Of a stretch of DNA of 64,000 bases, positions 1-14,907 are shown in pieces. The position numbers and the translations under genes are program-made. Source of the stretch: Rhizopus arrhizus (Eukaryota; Mucoromycota; Mucoromycetes; Mucorales; Rhizopodaceae); NCBI GenBank assembly GCA_024220505.1, contig JAKZZE010000017.1, positions 248,001 to 312,000 of the forward strand, read 5' to 3'. The notes beneath the pieces were generated by a model. That model was not told the DNA's origin. It saw only the letters and a list, made by a program, of their open reading frames with translations, and did no database searches. How positions within the stretch are numbered: the stretch's first letter is position 1; each line of letters begins with the position of its first letter.

Positions 1-1
1 T

Positions 2-1098
2 CGATATCCAGATATTATGAATGCTATACAAAAAGTAAAAAAAAAAAAGAAAAAAAGAAAAAGAAAAATAGCAAAAGAAATGAGAGAAAGGAAATGTCTT
101 ATCCTATTTTCTATGTAGTGGTTGAAGCCGACAACGGAATCATTTATATTGGATTGTGAGGCAGTTGCTTGGGATAAAGAAGCTAAAAAGATTTTGCCGT
201 TTCAAGTATTAAGTACGCGTAAACGTAAGGATGTGAAAGAAGAAGAGATCAAGGTGCGTGTAGCTGTATTTGCATTCGATTGCTTATATTTAAATGGAAA
301 AGTAAGTAAGATTCTTCTGCACAACAAAACCTTTTTTGTAACGTTATTTTTCAAGTCTTTATTACAAGAGTCTTTAGAAGTCCGTCGTCAAAAATTACAA
401 GAAGCATTTACAGAAACTGAGCATGAATTTTACTTCGCAAAACACATGGATTCTAATAATATTGAAGATATCCAAACGTTTTTGGATGTTTCTGTTGGTA
501 ATAATTGTGAAGGGTTGATGGTCAAGTCATTTAGTAGTAAAGAGGCTACCTATGAGCCTTCAAAAGATCACGCAATTGGCTTAAGGTCAAGAAGGACTAT
601 TTGAATGGCGTAGGCGATTCAATGGACCTAGTTGTGATTGGTGCTTATTATGGTCGTGGTAAACGTACATCTGTATATGGTGCCTTTTTATTGGCTTGCT
701 ATGATCCTGAAACAGAAGAATACCAGACGATTTGTAAATTGGGTACTGGTTTCTCTGACGAAAATTTGCAGCTCTTTTATAACACACTCAAAGATCACGT
801 GATAAATGATCCTAAGAGATTTTATTGTCTTGGTGACAATCCACCTAAGCCAGACATTTGGTTTGATCCTGTTCAAGTGTGGGAAGTCAAGTGTGCTGAT
901 TTGAGTCTTAGCCCGACTTACATGGCAGGTATTGGTAAAGTAGATGAAACAAAGGGCATTTCACTTCGTTTTCCACGATTTATTCGTGTCAGAGATGATA
1001 AACAACCTGAAGATGCAACAAGTAGCGAACAAGTCTCTGAGTTTTACTTTAATCAAGCACAAAATGGCAATGGTAAACAAGAAAGTATGGATTATTAA
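2..1098 (+). CDS. LIG1: ATP-dependent DNA ligase I, C-terminal part (5' end outside window; one frameshift)
   Basis: Seals nicks during replication (Okazaki fragments) and excision repair in the nucleus. Exons can be read at 2-34 ([11 protein letters not shown]), 119-301 and 356-1098, with introns 35-118 and 302-355 (GT-AG). Visible family landmarks are [23 protein letters not shown], the EGLMVK motif and, after the frame change, [12 protein letters not shown] followed by [20 protein letters not shown], ending in the OB-fold region. The adenylated Lys motif lies upstream of the window. The frame breaks at the A run 562-565: one more A would give [12 protein letters not shown], the normal family sequence, whereas the printed sequence reads on to a stop near 604. 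The rest is well conserved, so a consensus error is more likely than a pseudogene. The gene is convergent with GEM1, with 73 nt between the stop codons. Confidence 0.9.
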
Positions 1099-1171
1099 AA
1101 TCACATTCATATTATTACTCTCTTTTTTTTATTACAAATACACAAAGAATATTATTTTATATATAAGAGTT

Positions 1172-3791
<2,620 letters not shown>

Positions 3792-3906
3792 GTTGTTTTT
3801 ATTAGAAAAGAAAAAAAAGTAAACGCGGTTTGGTAACCCGAAATAACAAAAAAAAAAGGGCAAAAATAGTTAAATAGTGTATTAAAAATGAATGTGATTG
3901 TGACTT

Positions 3907-4719
3907 TTATAATTCCATGCCAGCTGCTTCATCTTCTGAAGAATCAAAGTTAACAGAACTCATATCTTCATCATCTGAACTTTCTTCGGCTGCAGCATCT
4001 GCTGCTTCTTTAGTGGCATATCTTGAAACGTAGTCTAATGCAAGTGGGATTATTACTATCATGCATTCTTTTCACGCACTTTCATTTATACCTTTCACTT
4101 TTAATTCATATTTAGTGGGCTCTCTCATTAATAAAGCAGCAGCTTCACCATTTAAAGGATCTGTTGGGTTGGGATATCGAAGCAGTTGAGGAAGAAATAC
4201 TTCAAATATATTAATCATGTCTAATAAATAGTGAACATCATCAACCTTTTTGTCTGTAAATTCTCATCTTACCAAACATTGGGCTCCAAGTTTGATTAAT
4301 GACATCTAAGCAGACTGAACCACTACTAAAGTGAAAGTTTTATTATATGTACACTTTGTATCTTTTCTCTATTTTACACTTCATCAATATTGGGATGGAA
4401 TATTCTATTCATGAAACCAATACTTGGTGATTTATAGGGATATTGATCAGGTAGTTCTACGTGTATTTTCCATACTCCTCCAGTAAAGGGCGCTATATGT
4501 ATTATTAGCTACAGATTATATATTATATAAAATACATACTATCACTTGGTCCCTGAAAGCGAACATAGAATTCTTGCATGTTGTCGTTCACTAATGTCAC
4601 TTCATAATCACTCATTAAACTTAAATGTAAATTAATTTTTAATGTACAAAAATAGATGCTTGATAAAATACAAACAGTTTCATAACATCAGTTTCGATTC
4701 TTCTTCTTGGTGTAGACAT
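3907..4719 (-). CDS. UBC8: Ubiquitin-conjugating enzyme E2 (UBC8 / UBE2H type)
   Basis: Transfers activated ubiquitin from E1 to substrates or E3. In yeast the orthologue serves catabolite degradation of gluconeogenic enzymes via the GID/CTLH ligase (family knowledge). Exons on the minus strand read [14 protein letters not shown], then [19 protein letters not shown], a core with [22 protein letters not shown], then the active-site exon [15 protein letters not shown] (catalytic Cys), [15 protein letters not shown] and [14 protein letters not shown]. The C-terminus is acidic ([17 protein letters not shown], ending AAGMEL), typical of the UBC8 subgroup. The gene is divergent from NST1, with about 360 bp between start codons, and a 33-A run lies just upstream of its ATG. 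Confidence 0.93.
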
Positions 4720-4729
4720 GGTTATATAT

Positions 4730-4733
<4 letters not shown>

Positions 4734-4766
<33 letters not shown>
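4734..4766. repeat. 33-nt A homopolymer in UBC8 5' region
   Basis: An uninterrupted run of 33 A begins 15 nt upstream of the UBC8 start codon (read as T on the UBC8 strand). It lies in the UBC8/NST1 divergent promoter. Poly(dA:dT) tracts of this sort exclude nucleosomes in fungal promoters in general; that role here is inference. Confidence 0.9.
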
Positions 4767-4768
<2 letters not shown>

Positions 4769-5078
4769 GCTGCGTTTGTTTATGTATAAATGTAAATTTC
4801 ACAGATTGCTTGTGATTGGTTAATGTATTTTTATATTTGTTTTTTGCATTTATCAATAAAATCGCATCATTTTTAATTATACCGTCTTAGCATAAAGTTA
4901 AAGCAAATAATAACATTCATAAGATTTTTAATTTTTTAAAATACACGCGTCTTTAGTATAGGTTCATACAACGTTGCTTGATTGCACTAAAGCTCCTTCT
5001 TTGATTAAGAGTCACGTGCCTTTTTATATTTTTATCAAATGATTTACGCCTTTTTTCTCTTTTCTTTTAATTTCCCTA

Positions 5079-7187
5079 ATGACTATACCAACTAAATCCA
5101 TTCGATTCAATTCCTCAGTGGCAGCAGCAAACAAAAGCGACATTTGGGATAATACAGAAGAACGACAAAAGATTAGAAGGTTTTGGATTCAATTGAGTGA
5201 AGAAGAAAGGAGATCACTTGTGAAAGTAGAAAAAGAAACCGTTTTACGTAGAATGAAGGAACAACAAAAGCATACATGTAACTGTTCTGTATGCGGCAAA
5301 AAGAGGTAATAATAAAAATCTTTGCTTCTTTCTCTCTCATTTTTTCTAACATTTTACTTTAAAAGTTCCGTGATTGAAGAAGAATTAGAGGTACTTTATG
5401 ATGCTTATTATGAAGAACTAGAAAAATATGCTTATCGTCAACAACAACAAAGGGGAAACGAAGAAGTCAGTGATAGTACCTCGGATGAAGAAGAAGAAGA
5501 GGAGGCAGAAATTAGTATAAAACTAAAAAATACACTCACAGTTAAAGGTAAAAAAAGAGACATGCATATACACAATATGTCTTTAAACTTGCAATTTTAT
5601 AAAAAGGCAATGTGATAACTTTAGCGGATGATTTAATGAGAAATGATGGCAAGAAATTCCTAAAAATGATGGAAAAAATCACAGATCAAAAATTGAAAAG
5701 AGAACAGGAGCTACAAAGCGATGATGAAGATGACGTATATGACGAAGAAGAAGGAGAGGAAAACGATACTGAAGAATACGATGAATACGAAGAGGATGAT
5801 GACGAATACGATGACGCAATAAATACAGAAGAGCAAAAGATAGAACAAGGAAAGAAAATGTTTCAAGTCTTTGCTGCACGTATGTTTGAGCAGCGCGTTA
5901 TGCAAGCTTACAGAGAAAAAGTGGCTCAGGATAGACAGCGACGGTTGATTGAGGAATTAGAAGAAGAAGATCGATTACGACAAGAAAGAGAGCTAAAAAA
6001 GTTACGTGAAAGAGAAAAGAAAAAGGAGACTAAGCGTCTGGAAAAGCTAAAACAAGAACAAGAAAAATTAAAAATGGAAGAAAAAAAGAAACAAGAAGAG
6101 GAAGAAAGACAGCGTAAATTAAAAGAACTTCAAGAACAAGAGAGAAAACGTCGGGAAGAAGAAAAGAGACAGAAAGAAACAGAAAGACAAAAGAAAGAAG
6201 CAGAACGGCAGCGAAAAGAAGATGAAAAAAAGAAAAAGGAACAAGAAAAATTAGAAAAGAAGAAAAAGGAGACGAAGGAAAAAAGAAAAAAGCAAGAAGA
6301 AATAAAGAGAAAAGAAGAAGAAAAAAGCAAGAGAGATGAGGAATTACGGCAGAAAGCAAAAGAATTGGTGAACAAACAAGAATTAGAGAAGAAAATAAAA
6401 AAAAACAAAGGATTGGAACAAATGTCTATCAACACAGAATTACTAAATCCATCTAGTACCTCAATCAGTATTGAAAAACCACGCAAGGATTCAGTCCCTG
6501 GTCCTATCGGCGGTCCTATTGCAAAAGGACAATTGGCAATGACAAATTCTTATCAACCATCATATAATGAACACTCTTTCTTTACTAATTATCTGTTTGG
6601 ACAATCTTCTTCAGCTGAAGGTAAATTGATTTGGTGGAGATGTTAAACTTGTTAACGAATATCTATACTATACAGAAGATTATTGTAAAAGTAAAAGACG
6701 TATTTCATATGGAAATGTTCATCAGAACTGGACAAATGGTTGGACAGTGTTATCTGATACAGTACATGAGAAACTATTTGGAGATGTAATTGTAAGAAAT
6801 GAAGATTAATTGAATTATTGTTCATAATTAACCTGTCACTAGACTGATAGAAGTATAATGATTTTATCAAGGGCAAAAGAAGCTTACTTAAGATTGAACG
6901 AGATTGCAGAGTCTAAATATAGAATAACGCCTAACTATCACTCACTTACACATATACAAGGAATGATGAATAGCATGTATTCTGAACATGTTGCAATTGA
7001 TACCTTTGAATTATATGAGACATTAAATAACTCAAAATCTAGTGAATTTGAATGTGTTTATAACCAGCAAGGTTATCTTGTTCGCCTAATGAATATCAGA
7101 CCAAGATCATCTTCTATACCTGCACATATCCCCACATCATCCATCAATTATACATTTAATAACAACAATCCAAATGGATTAATCTAA
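5079..7187 (+). CDS. NST1: NST1 family stress-response protein
   Basis: Yeast NST1 is a negative regulator of salt tolerance; the molecular role is poorly known. Five exons give a continuous frame: 5079-5305, 5366-5547, 5607-6620, 6676-6791 and 6843-7187. The N-terminal conserved block has DIWDNTEERQKIRRFW, SLVKVEKETVLRRMKEQQKH and a CNCSVCGKK zinc-like cysteine cluster, then IEEELEVLYDAYYEELEKYA. LTVKG joins NVITLADDLMRNDGKKF across intron 3. An acidic stretch (about 5720-5840) is followed by a K/E/R-rich coiled coil of roughly 180 residues (about 5870-6400). The C-terminal block (RAKEAYLRLNEI, then FECVYNQQGYLVR) also matches the family. The splice sites in exons 4 and 5 are my reconstruction but leave the frame open. 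Confidence 0.88.
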
Positions 7188-7723
7188 ATAAGAAGAAACC
7201 ATCCAAATAAGCAAACTACAAACAAATTAAAAGTAGCTGCATGAATAAATAACTATCTAATTCTATTGGATAATAGCCATTGAGAATAAAAATGAAGTGC
7301 AATGGTACACAAATCATATCCAAAATAGCATTTGCTTTGTTCCTGGTCATTAGACCTTTCTTCGTTTAATTTTCTTCTTCTCTTTATGGTAAAATTACAA
7401 AAAATAAGGGGAGGAGAGAAACAAAGTAAATTACTATAGCAAGTGTTCCTTAGATGTTACATCTTTTTATACCAAACTTGACCGTTAACTTAAATGTTTT
7501 GGTTGACATTAAAGCAATATGATAATATACTTATTTTCTCCTATACACCTGTTTACTTTGCCTATTTGATTTCTTCAGAGCTGGACATACAAAGCAGCTT
7601 GGTAATATTTACAAATTGTATGCGAACGAGGGTTTTAAAATAACCAATCAGATTTGAAAACGCTGATTTGTTATCAACAATTTAATCCGCATTATCATAT
7701 TTTTTTTTCTACTTTGTGCATAT
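7188..7723. other. Intergenic spacer between NST1 and the ADCK-like kinase
   Basis: AT-rich tandem spacer of 536 bp. I see no ORF or RNA gene. It must contain the NST1 3' end and the promoter of the next gene; a pyrimidine-rich stretch immediately precedes the next ATG. Confidence 0.6.
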
Positions 7724-9539
7724 ATGTTGAAATCCTTGACGAAAATATTTAAGAAGGAATTGTATCAGCGATCGCTAACTCAGCAACGTTTTGTATACGG
7801 CTCTGCTGTGCTTTGTGCAGGAGGATTCGTTTGGTACGGATCTGAAGATCATCCCAAACTTATTGTTTCTGCAGCCCAAAGAATTGGACTTGCTACTAAA
7901 ATTGGCATCCATGTTGCCATCGATTACAAATTGACTCAATCAAAAACATATACATCAGATCAAGATCTTGAAGAAGCAAAGAGTCAGTGTCATTTACGTT
8001 CTGCTAAAAGAATACTAGATGGACTTCAGAAATTGGGAGGAATATACGTGAAGTTGGGCCAGCATGTCTCAACCATGTCTTACATTTTGCCTGTTGAGTG
8101 GACCTCCACACTTGCTGTACTTCAAGATCGCTGCGATCCCAGTTCTGAAAAAGATTTAAAGGCCATGTTTTTAAATGATAATCACCAGCCTTTGGAGGAG
8201 TTGTTTGATGAATTCGATTGGCAGCCGCTTGGTGTTGCTTCGCTTGCTCAGGTGCATAAAGCACGCATAGGCGAACAGTGGGTAGCCGTCAAGTTCCAAC
8301 ATCCTCGTCTAGATGAATTTTATCAAATTGATTTACAGACAGTGTCATTCATTGTTCGTTCTATTAAAAGAATGTTTCCTGATTTTGGTTTTGAATGGAT
8401 CATGCAAGAGATGGAGGAATCGTTGCCTCAGGAACTAGACTTCGTAAATGAAGCTTCTAATGCCCAGAAAGTTGTGACTAATTTTGAAAATTGCTCAACG
8501 GCTTTAGTCATTCCAAAAGTTCTGTGGGCGAAAAGACGTATTTTGTGTATGGAATGTAAGTGCAAGTGTGTATAAAAAAATAATGAATGTTGCTATTAAA
8601 ACGCGAAAAAAAGTTATTGAAGGAGCTCGTGTGGATGATTTGGAGTATTTTAAACAACATCACATCAATTCTAGTCAGGTCTCGACAGAAATTACAAATA
8701 TATTCTCAAAGATGATGTTTATCGATGGGTAATATGAAAAGAAGGATTATTTAAAAAAGACTACTTACATTTTTTATCATATTTAAGCTTTGTCCATTGC
8801 GATCCTCGTAAGTAAATGGAATAGCATGATGTGACACTCTTTTGGTAACCTAATCTTGGCTAGATCCGGGGAATATTCTTATCCGACATGCTAAAAGACC
8901 AAAGCTCACCCATATAACTTTGATGTTGTCTTACTTGATCATGGAATCTATCGAGCACTTCCTGATCAACTCCGTACTGATTATGCTCATCTCTGGACTT
9001 CTTTAATTCGGGGAGATGAAGATGGTATACGCACATACTCACTTCGAGTCGGCTGCAAACCTGAATATCATCGACTATTCGCATCTCTTTTAACTGGACG
9101 AGAGTGGTCTACAATTCAGTCGGCTAGTCTTTCCTCTGATAGGTCTTCAACTGAAATCAATCGTGTCTCGGGTCGCGCAATGAATTTCTTGAGTCGAATA
9201 TACTCTATATTGGAAGCCCTACCTCGCGTAGTTATTTTACTTCTCAAGACAAGCGATTTATTGAGAAGTCTAGACGAAACATTGAGAAAGTCTCAAGACA
9301 AGTACATGACTTATGCTCTGATGGGAAGATATTGCGCCGAAACTGTTTGGGTTGACGAAAAGTCTAATATTTTGCAACGTCTTCAAGGATCTCATACTTT
9401 GTCAGGTGTATGGAACTTGACAAGAAATCTTATAGCTGCTTGGTGGGACTATGAATTACTTGAAATTAGCCTATGGTTGTACCAATTTCGATCTACAATA
9501 CGGGAAAAATGGCTCTTGGTGTGGAAGCAGAACATATAG
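7724..9539 (+). CDS. ABC1/ADCK (UbiB) family atypical kinase, MCP2/ADCK1-like, mitochondrial (one frameshift)
   Basis: Members of this family act in mitochondrial lipid and coenzyme Q homeostasis; the yeast relative is MCP2. Exons: 7724-8555, 8614-8728, a 20-nt exon 8788-8807, and 8864-9539. The N-terminus is basic with a hydrophobic stretch (GSAVLCAGGFVWYG), consistent with import. The signature KxGQ helix is GGIYVKLGQHVSTM. An Ala-rich nucleotide loop (LGVASLAQVHKA), VAVKFQHP and QELDFVNEASNA follow. The micro-exon supplies FVHCDPH, completed to HPGNILIRHA in exon 4. The frame then breaks at the A run 8893-8896; with one more A the protein would continue to YNFDVVLLDHGIYRALP and the ORF to 9539. 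As printed, translation stops near 9003. Probably an intact gene with a base-calling error. Convergent with ELP1. Confidence 0.87.
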
Positions 9540-9793
9540 CTCAGAAAATGCCAAAGCAATTATTTATAGATGTTTTTAATATGCATATAGGCGCAATATA
9601 TAATGTATATATATATATATTTAAACAAAGGCAATGTACATACAATAGATTTACAAAAATAAGAATAAAAACATTTACAAAGACAACCTTCATTTTTATT
9701 ACAAATACATTAATGTCCATAATGAAAGCGTTTGATAAAAATTTATATCAAAGATTCAGGTATTTAAAATTCTTATTTATTTAAATACAATGT

Positions 9794-12700
9794 TTACAAT
9801 ATTTGCAATTTCCAATCAATTTTAGCCATTACGGGCTTCTCTACAGGCTTCAAAGGCTCTTTCTTTGATTCTTCATATTCTTCCGGTGAGGCATACTACA
9901 AAGAAAAAACACGTAAATTTTAATTAAAAAATGCTGTAAATTTTCAACTTACCAAACTAATAGCAAGTTGTAGCGGAATAAAGATGGAATCTACTGATGT
10001 TTTGAGTTCGTTCAAGAATTTTTCAAATTTCTCTTGAATAGATCTAGCTTCTTCGACATAGCCAAATGGTACAAGAGCACGAATCAAATTACCAATATCG
10101 GCTATAATCCAATACATTAATACACGAAAACTACAATAAGAAGAGTTGTATTCTTACTTTGCATTGTGCTCGCTTTTTCATAAAGTTTCTTTAAAGAACT
10201 AATAAGGTATTCTTCCTCAAATACAGTTCCTTTCTTACCACGCGCTCTCTTTCTTTCTTCTTTTCTTCTAAGCTTTGAAGTTTTTCTAGAGCGTGCTGAA
10301 CCTTGTGAAGTGACAGAAGAAACCCTAGATGAAGCATTTGTGTATCTTGTGAATTGACTGTACATTGATGTGGTGTCTGAAAACATATCAATATTATCTA
10401 GGGATTCGTCGTTGGCCATAGGATTTTCTATCTTTTGCTCAGCTTTCTTTGTACGAAGTTCATTTAAACGAGCCGTCTGCTTATGGAATTGAGTTGCCAT
10501 TTCATCAATATCTTCGTCCGTTTGTGTAAGACCCTCAACGAGCCCAGATTTCACATGTGTCTCAACCAAATCTTGTCTATCAAAGGCGTAAGACACACGA
10601 TCAGCCTCTTTCCAAAAGCTACCCTTCAGGAGACAATCAACGGTTTCTTCAATATCCATTGCATAGTCTTTGGCAACAGAAGCAGCTTCTTGATATCTAC
10701 GCTTCTCTTTCAGGTATTCTATCATGTCATAAGCCAAAGCATGAATCTCTTCGTTTGTATACTTTAATTGTTTAGCAATAGAGAAAGTTTCTCTCCAGCA
10801 GCCTGCCATACGATAAGACTCAATGGCTTGAACATGGTTACCAGCCATTGTATAGACAATTCCGGCGTCTTCAAAGCTGTTTCTAAAGACTAAATGAGCA
10901 CCATAAGCATTGAGAATTTCAATCTTTTGGTTTGGTCTATTGGCATATTCTTCGATGGCTGTGAGATACAAATCATGCGTCTTCATATATTGTAATAATT
11001 CCTCAAAATGTTCATCGCCAGCTTGACTTAAGTTTCTAAGGGCTTTTTCGTAACGCTTCAGATGGTCATCAATCTTGTATCGTTGATAGTATTTCTCAAA
11101 GTTTTTGAGTTCTTGTAAAAACGGAAGATATTCTTTTGGATCCATTTGCGCTTGTTGTGCCACCATGAGAACAAGAGGGAAATTATACATGCCCAAAGCA
11201 ACTTTATACAGAAGATCTGCCTTGCATAAGAAAATAGTGTATTTCAATGCCTCTTCTGCCGCTGGTAAGTCATGTTCACGAATTTCAGACAAAAGCACCA
11301 AGGCAGACTCGATATCTGGTGGTGAGCTTCTCACATAGGTTGAAATAATAGATTGCATATATTGCTCACGTCCAAGTCCAATAAGAATGTTTCGAACAGC
11401 CTCGCAGATTGTATTTACCTTGTTCTCCACACCTTTAGCAGCTGTTACTTCATCAGCAGTTTGGCCACCGCGTCTGTACATAGTTACTAAAGTGTCTTCA
11501 TTTCTCAGATTAGACAAGAACAAATTGAGGTAGTCAACATCAGCTACTTGTTTAACAAATTTATCAATATTTTCCATAAAGCGTTCAGGTCCATCATCAT
11601 ATAGAATATTTAAGTCGATTCTATTCTTCCTACAAGCAACGAACGCAGAACGATAATTAAGTGCCTTTAGGTCCTCTCTGATAGTAGCAAGCACAAATGC
11701 TCTGGGACTAATAGTTTCTAAATTACCACGGGGCATCTGAAGAATAAGATTTGGTTTTTGTTGAGTAGCAATAACAATTTTGGAGCCACGTTCAAGTCGT
11801 CGAGAGGTTTCATCATAGGCGTCCGCAGATGAGTCAGATAACTTAAGATCCTCCAAAGCAGCGTTTTCAAAGGATAGAAATCTGGCGGTATTACTAGTTG
11901 TAGAAAATACGAGCCATATTCCGCGTACAAAGAAAGATGTGGCTTCAGATGAAATGAGATTGTTACCAGCATACAACTTGCTGCGTTCTGTTAATCCGAT
12001 GATAACTCGTTCGGCCTCTCCTTCTGCAAGCCCTACTCTACCAGAAGCAATCCAAGGACAGAAGCCAGGGAAGTCTTGAACCTTTAATGTAGTAGGCTTC
12101 TCTTCATCAAGTCCAGAAATTTCATAAACGGAACCCTCAATGTCTTCAAAGAATAAATCTTTATAAGTTGCATTAAAGTATATGCGACCAATTGGAAGGT
12201 TAACTGGGATGGCAGTAACACTTAAATTGCTTTCTTCTCCGATAGCAAAGTTTACTACACAAAGCATATCACTGTTGAGATCATTATCATATTGACAATA
12301 CACAAGCTTGTTTTCATCAATCCATCGTAATTGACGAATTAAATTGAGAGCAAAGGATCTGTTTGAATTGGAGATATCAGGCAAGTTGAATTCGCCTAAA
12401 ACAGAGATCTCACCGTGTCCCTTTGCTGGAAGTTCAATAAGTTGTATCTTACTATTGGTGATAACAGCAACCTTCAGCCCTTCATCATCGTATCCAAATG
12501 TAACATGCTGGATATCACCTTTAGCAGTAAATGTAAGGGATGACATTGGTGGTGGGACATTTTGATAAACAAATGGTGTCAATAAGAGAGTAGCCCCATC
12601 AGTAACAGCAGTATATCCCGAGTTAGAATGATTGATTGAAGTACTGGTAAAAACTTCTAATGTATAATTCAAGCAATGATATTCCCCCGTGCTACTGAAC

Positions 12701-13905
12701 AAATGACCAACCATAGCATTCTCTACATCCCAAGCAAATCCAGTAACATCTCTGCTTTCCGAGAGTACAATATGTTGTTTCATGTACCAATGATAGTTTT
12801 TGGTAGTCCATAATTGAACTGATTTCTGAAGTTTATCATCAATTTCTGATTCAATCCAGATGGCTAAAATGGTAGAGTCTGCATTCCATAAAACTTCCAA
12901 AACCTTTTGCTTTTTATCTTCAGTTTCTCTTAATGTAAATTCACCATGTCTTAGACCGTTTCTTTCAAAAAACACAACATCATGTCTGTGTGGTAATTGT
13001 TGTGTAGATACAATCAAATTACCAGATGGTCTCCAATCTAATGCCTGTTCCAATTTATCTACTGGTTCACTGGTGTTTTGCAAAATACCCTCACGGTTGT
13101 ACACACGTATCACACGAGCGTTTTTGGTAGGATCAATATCAGAAACTGTAAAGAAACTACCATCTCCTCTCCAAGCTACGCGTGGTTTCATATCATCACC
13201 CTCTGATACGGTGAACTTGCTTGCATCTACCTTTTGTTGTGCTGCTGCTTTTCCTGCGGATCCATGGAATTGTGTTTCTTTTTTACCCCATCCAACACTG
13301 TGATGAACTCCTTCTCCTTGATCTTCTACATGAAGTTCAAACTCTGTAATAGCATCAAAGTCCTGAGTCATCTCAAGTACCCTTTTCTCTCCTGCAAAGA
13401 ATACGTTAAAGTCAATCAAAATAACAGTATAACCGCTTCGTTTTTGTTTACCTGTAACAAGCACTACTAAATCCTGATCAGGACTCCAGCATAAAGCATG
13501 TATTCCAGAGTCAACAGATCCTACAACTTCCATCTATGTCAACCAATGTATTAATACGCTAAAAGCTTGTATTATCTAAAAACTTACAGCCTCGTCTCCA
13601 TTTTCAAATCTCTCTTTGTTAAAAAGTATGATATCACCATTATAGGTAGCAAGACAAACAACCTGAAGGTCAGTCAAATAGGTAAAATTGGCAATACCTT
13701 CAGCAGGACATTTGCCAATTTGAACAAAAGCATTTGGATCACCGGGAACCGAATTGTTTGCAGAAACTATAATTTGCGAATCTTGATCTTTAAAAGCAAT
13801 GTAAACTGTATTTGACTCGGGATCGGTAGCAATAAATGAGCGACCATTTATTTCCTTGTCTGTAACCTCAAAAGATTTATGTCCCAAAAGTTCCAAACTT
13901 CGCAT
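9794..13905 (-). CDS. ELP1: Elongator complex subunit 1 (IKI3/IKAP)
   Basis: Scaffold subunit of Elongator, which adds the carboxymethyl-type modification to U34 of tRNA wobble positions in the cytosol. Exon 1 (13905 to about 13590) starts MRSLELLGHKSFEV. A very long exon (about 13535-10160) begins VGSVDSGIHALCWSPDQDLVVLVTG and encodes the WD40 propellers and then the helical/TPR part. Landmarks are RSAFVACRKNRIDLNILYDD and FLQELKNFEKYYQRYKIDD. A strongly basic stretch (RSRKTSKLRRKEERKRARG, about 10230-10300) corresponds to the tRNA-binding basic region near the C-terminus. Two more exons give TDIGNLIRALVPFGYVEEAR and end YASPEEYEES...IDWKLQIL with the stop at 9794-9796. Length of about 1,320 residues is normal. 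Divergent from RPB1 across about 1 kb. Confidence 0.95.
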
Positions 13906-14907
13906 TGTTTATGAGTTTAAGCTGTTAACCTTTCAAAATTTTTTCTTGAAGTGTCAATACTTAAGCAGTCACTTACTATTTTAGGTAAGTATATTATTGC
14001 ATTAAATATGTGCCCTTTATCAAATTCTGCAAGTTCAATTATGTTGAGAAGAGATTAGTGCTATAATTTGATTATCAACAATATAATTTTGTAAATATAT
14101 CTGAAAAAGTGAAAGGATCGTATAAGTATAGGCATTAATGTTTTATAGGAAATCATGACAATTTCAACAACAAAAAAGCTCATTTTTGCTTGACAAATAT
14201 GCAATGCCATTGATTCTACTCTCAAAATGACGCTTGCTATAATGGTTATATGTTATAGTCAGCTTTTATATGCATATTTGTTGAAAGTGTCAAAAATACT
14301 TTTTCGCTTAAAATGTAAGCTCAAAACAGTCATTAAAGGTATTGTAAGAGATTATTAGGTTCATTTTGCAGGATTTTCGGTATAAGTAACTTGCTACCAT
14401 TTCATATTTATATTATTTTCTTTTATTTTTTGTAAATCCATTTCATGTTTGTTACAACAGTAATTATGAAACTATTAGAAAGCAAGATTTTTATTGGGTG
14501 TGCGTAGTTTGAATAATGATGACGTAGATTTTTTTTTTTTTTTTTTCCAATAAACTAAATTTTCTTTCATTTGCTGCGACGTATCCTTTTGTTCGAATTC
14601 AATTTTTTTTTGTATTCTTTTTTGTGTGTATCGAACAATAAGAATCTCTATAACAATTCACTTAATTATAAAACAGCATAAACAGCATCCAATTGTACCT
14701 TATACGGCTTCTGTTGTCTGTTTCTATTTACGATCTCACTTTTTTTAATTGCATTTAATTCAAAACTCACTTAATTAAAAAAGAGGAAAATTATAAAACA
14801 ACAAAAAAAAAAGAAATTCATATATTACATTATACTTCAACTTCTGCTACATTCTTTACAACATACAAAAAAACCTTACAAAAAAATCTTCAACTAAATA
14901 AACAAAA
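13906..14907. other. ELP1-RPB1 divergent intergenic region
   Basis: About 1.0 kb without coding sequence, holding the promoters of both genes. It contains T-rich tracts (for example near 14530-14547) and TTATAAAA sequences near 14665 and 14790 that could be TATA-like elements for RPB1; no tested motif can be assigned. Confidence 0.6.

Noticed and set aside
6030..6486. Long minus-strand frames rich in Phe, Leu and Ser opposite NST1
   Set aside because: Antisense of the K/E-rich coiled coil; composition is a direct mirror of poly-Lys/Glu codons.
12860..13303. 147-codon plus-strand ORF inside ELP1
   Set aside because: Lies fully antisense to the conserved WD40 part of ELP1; no independent support.
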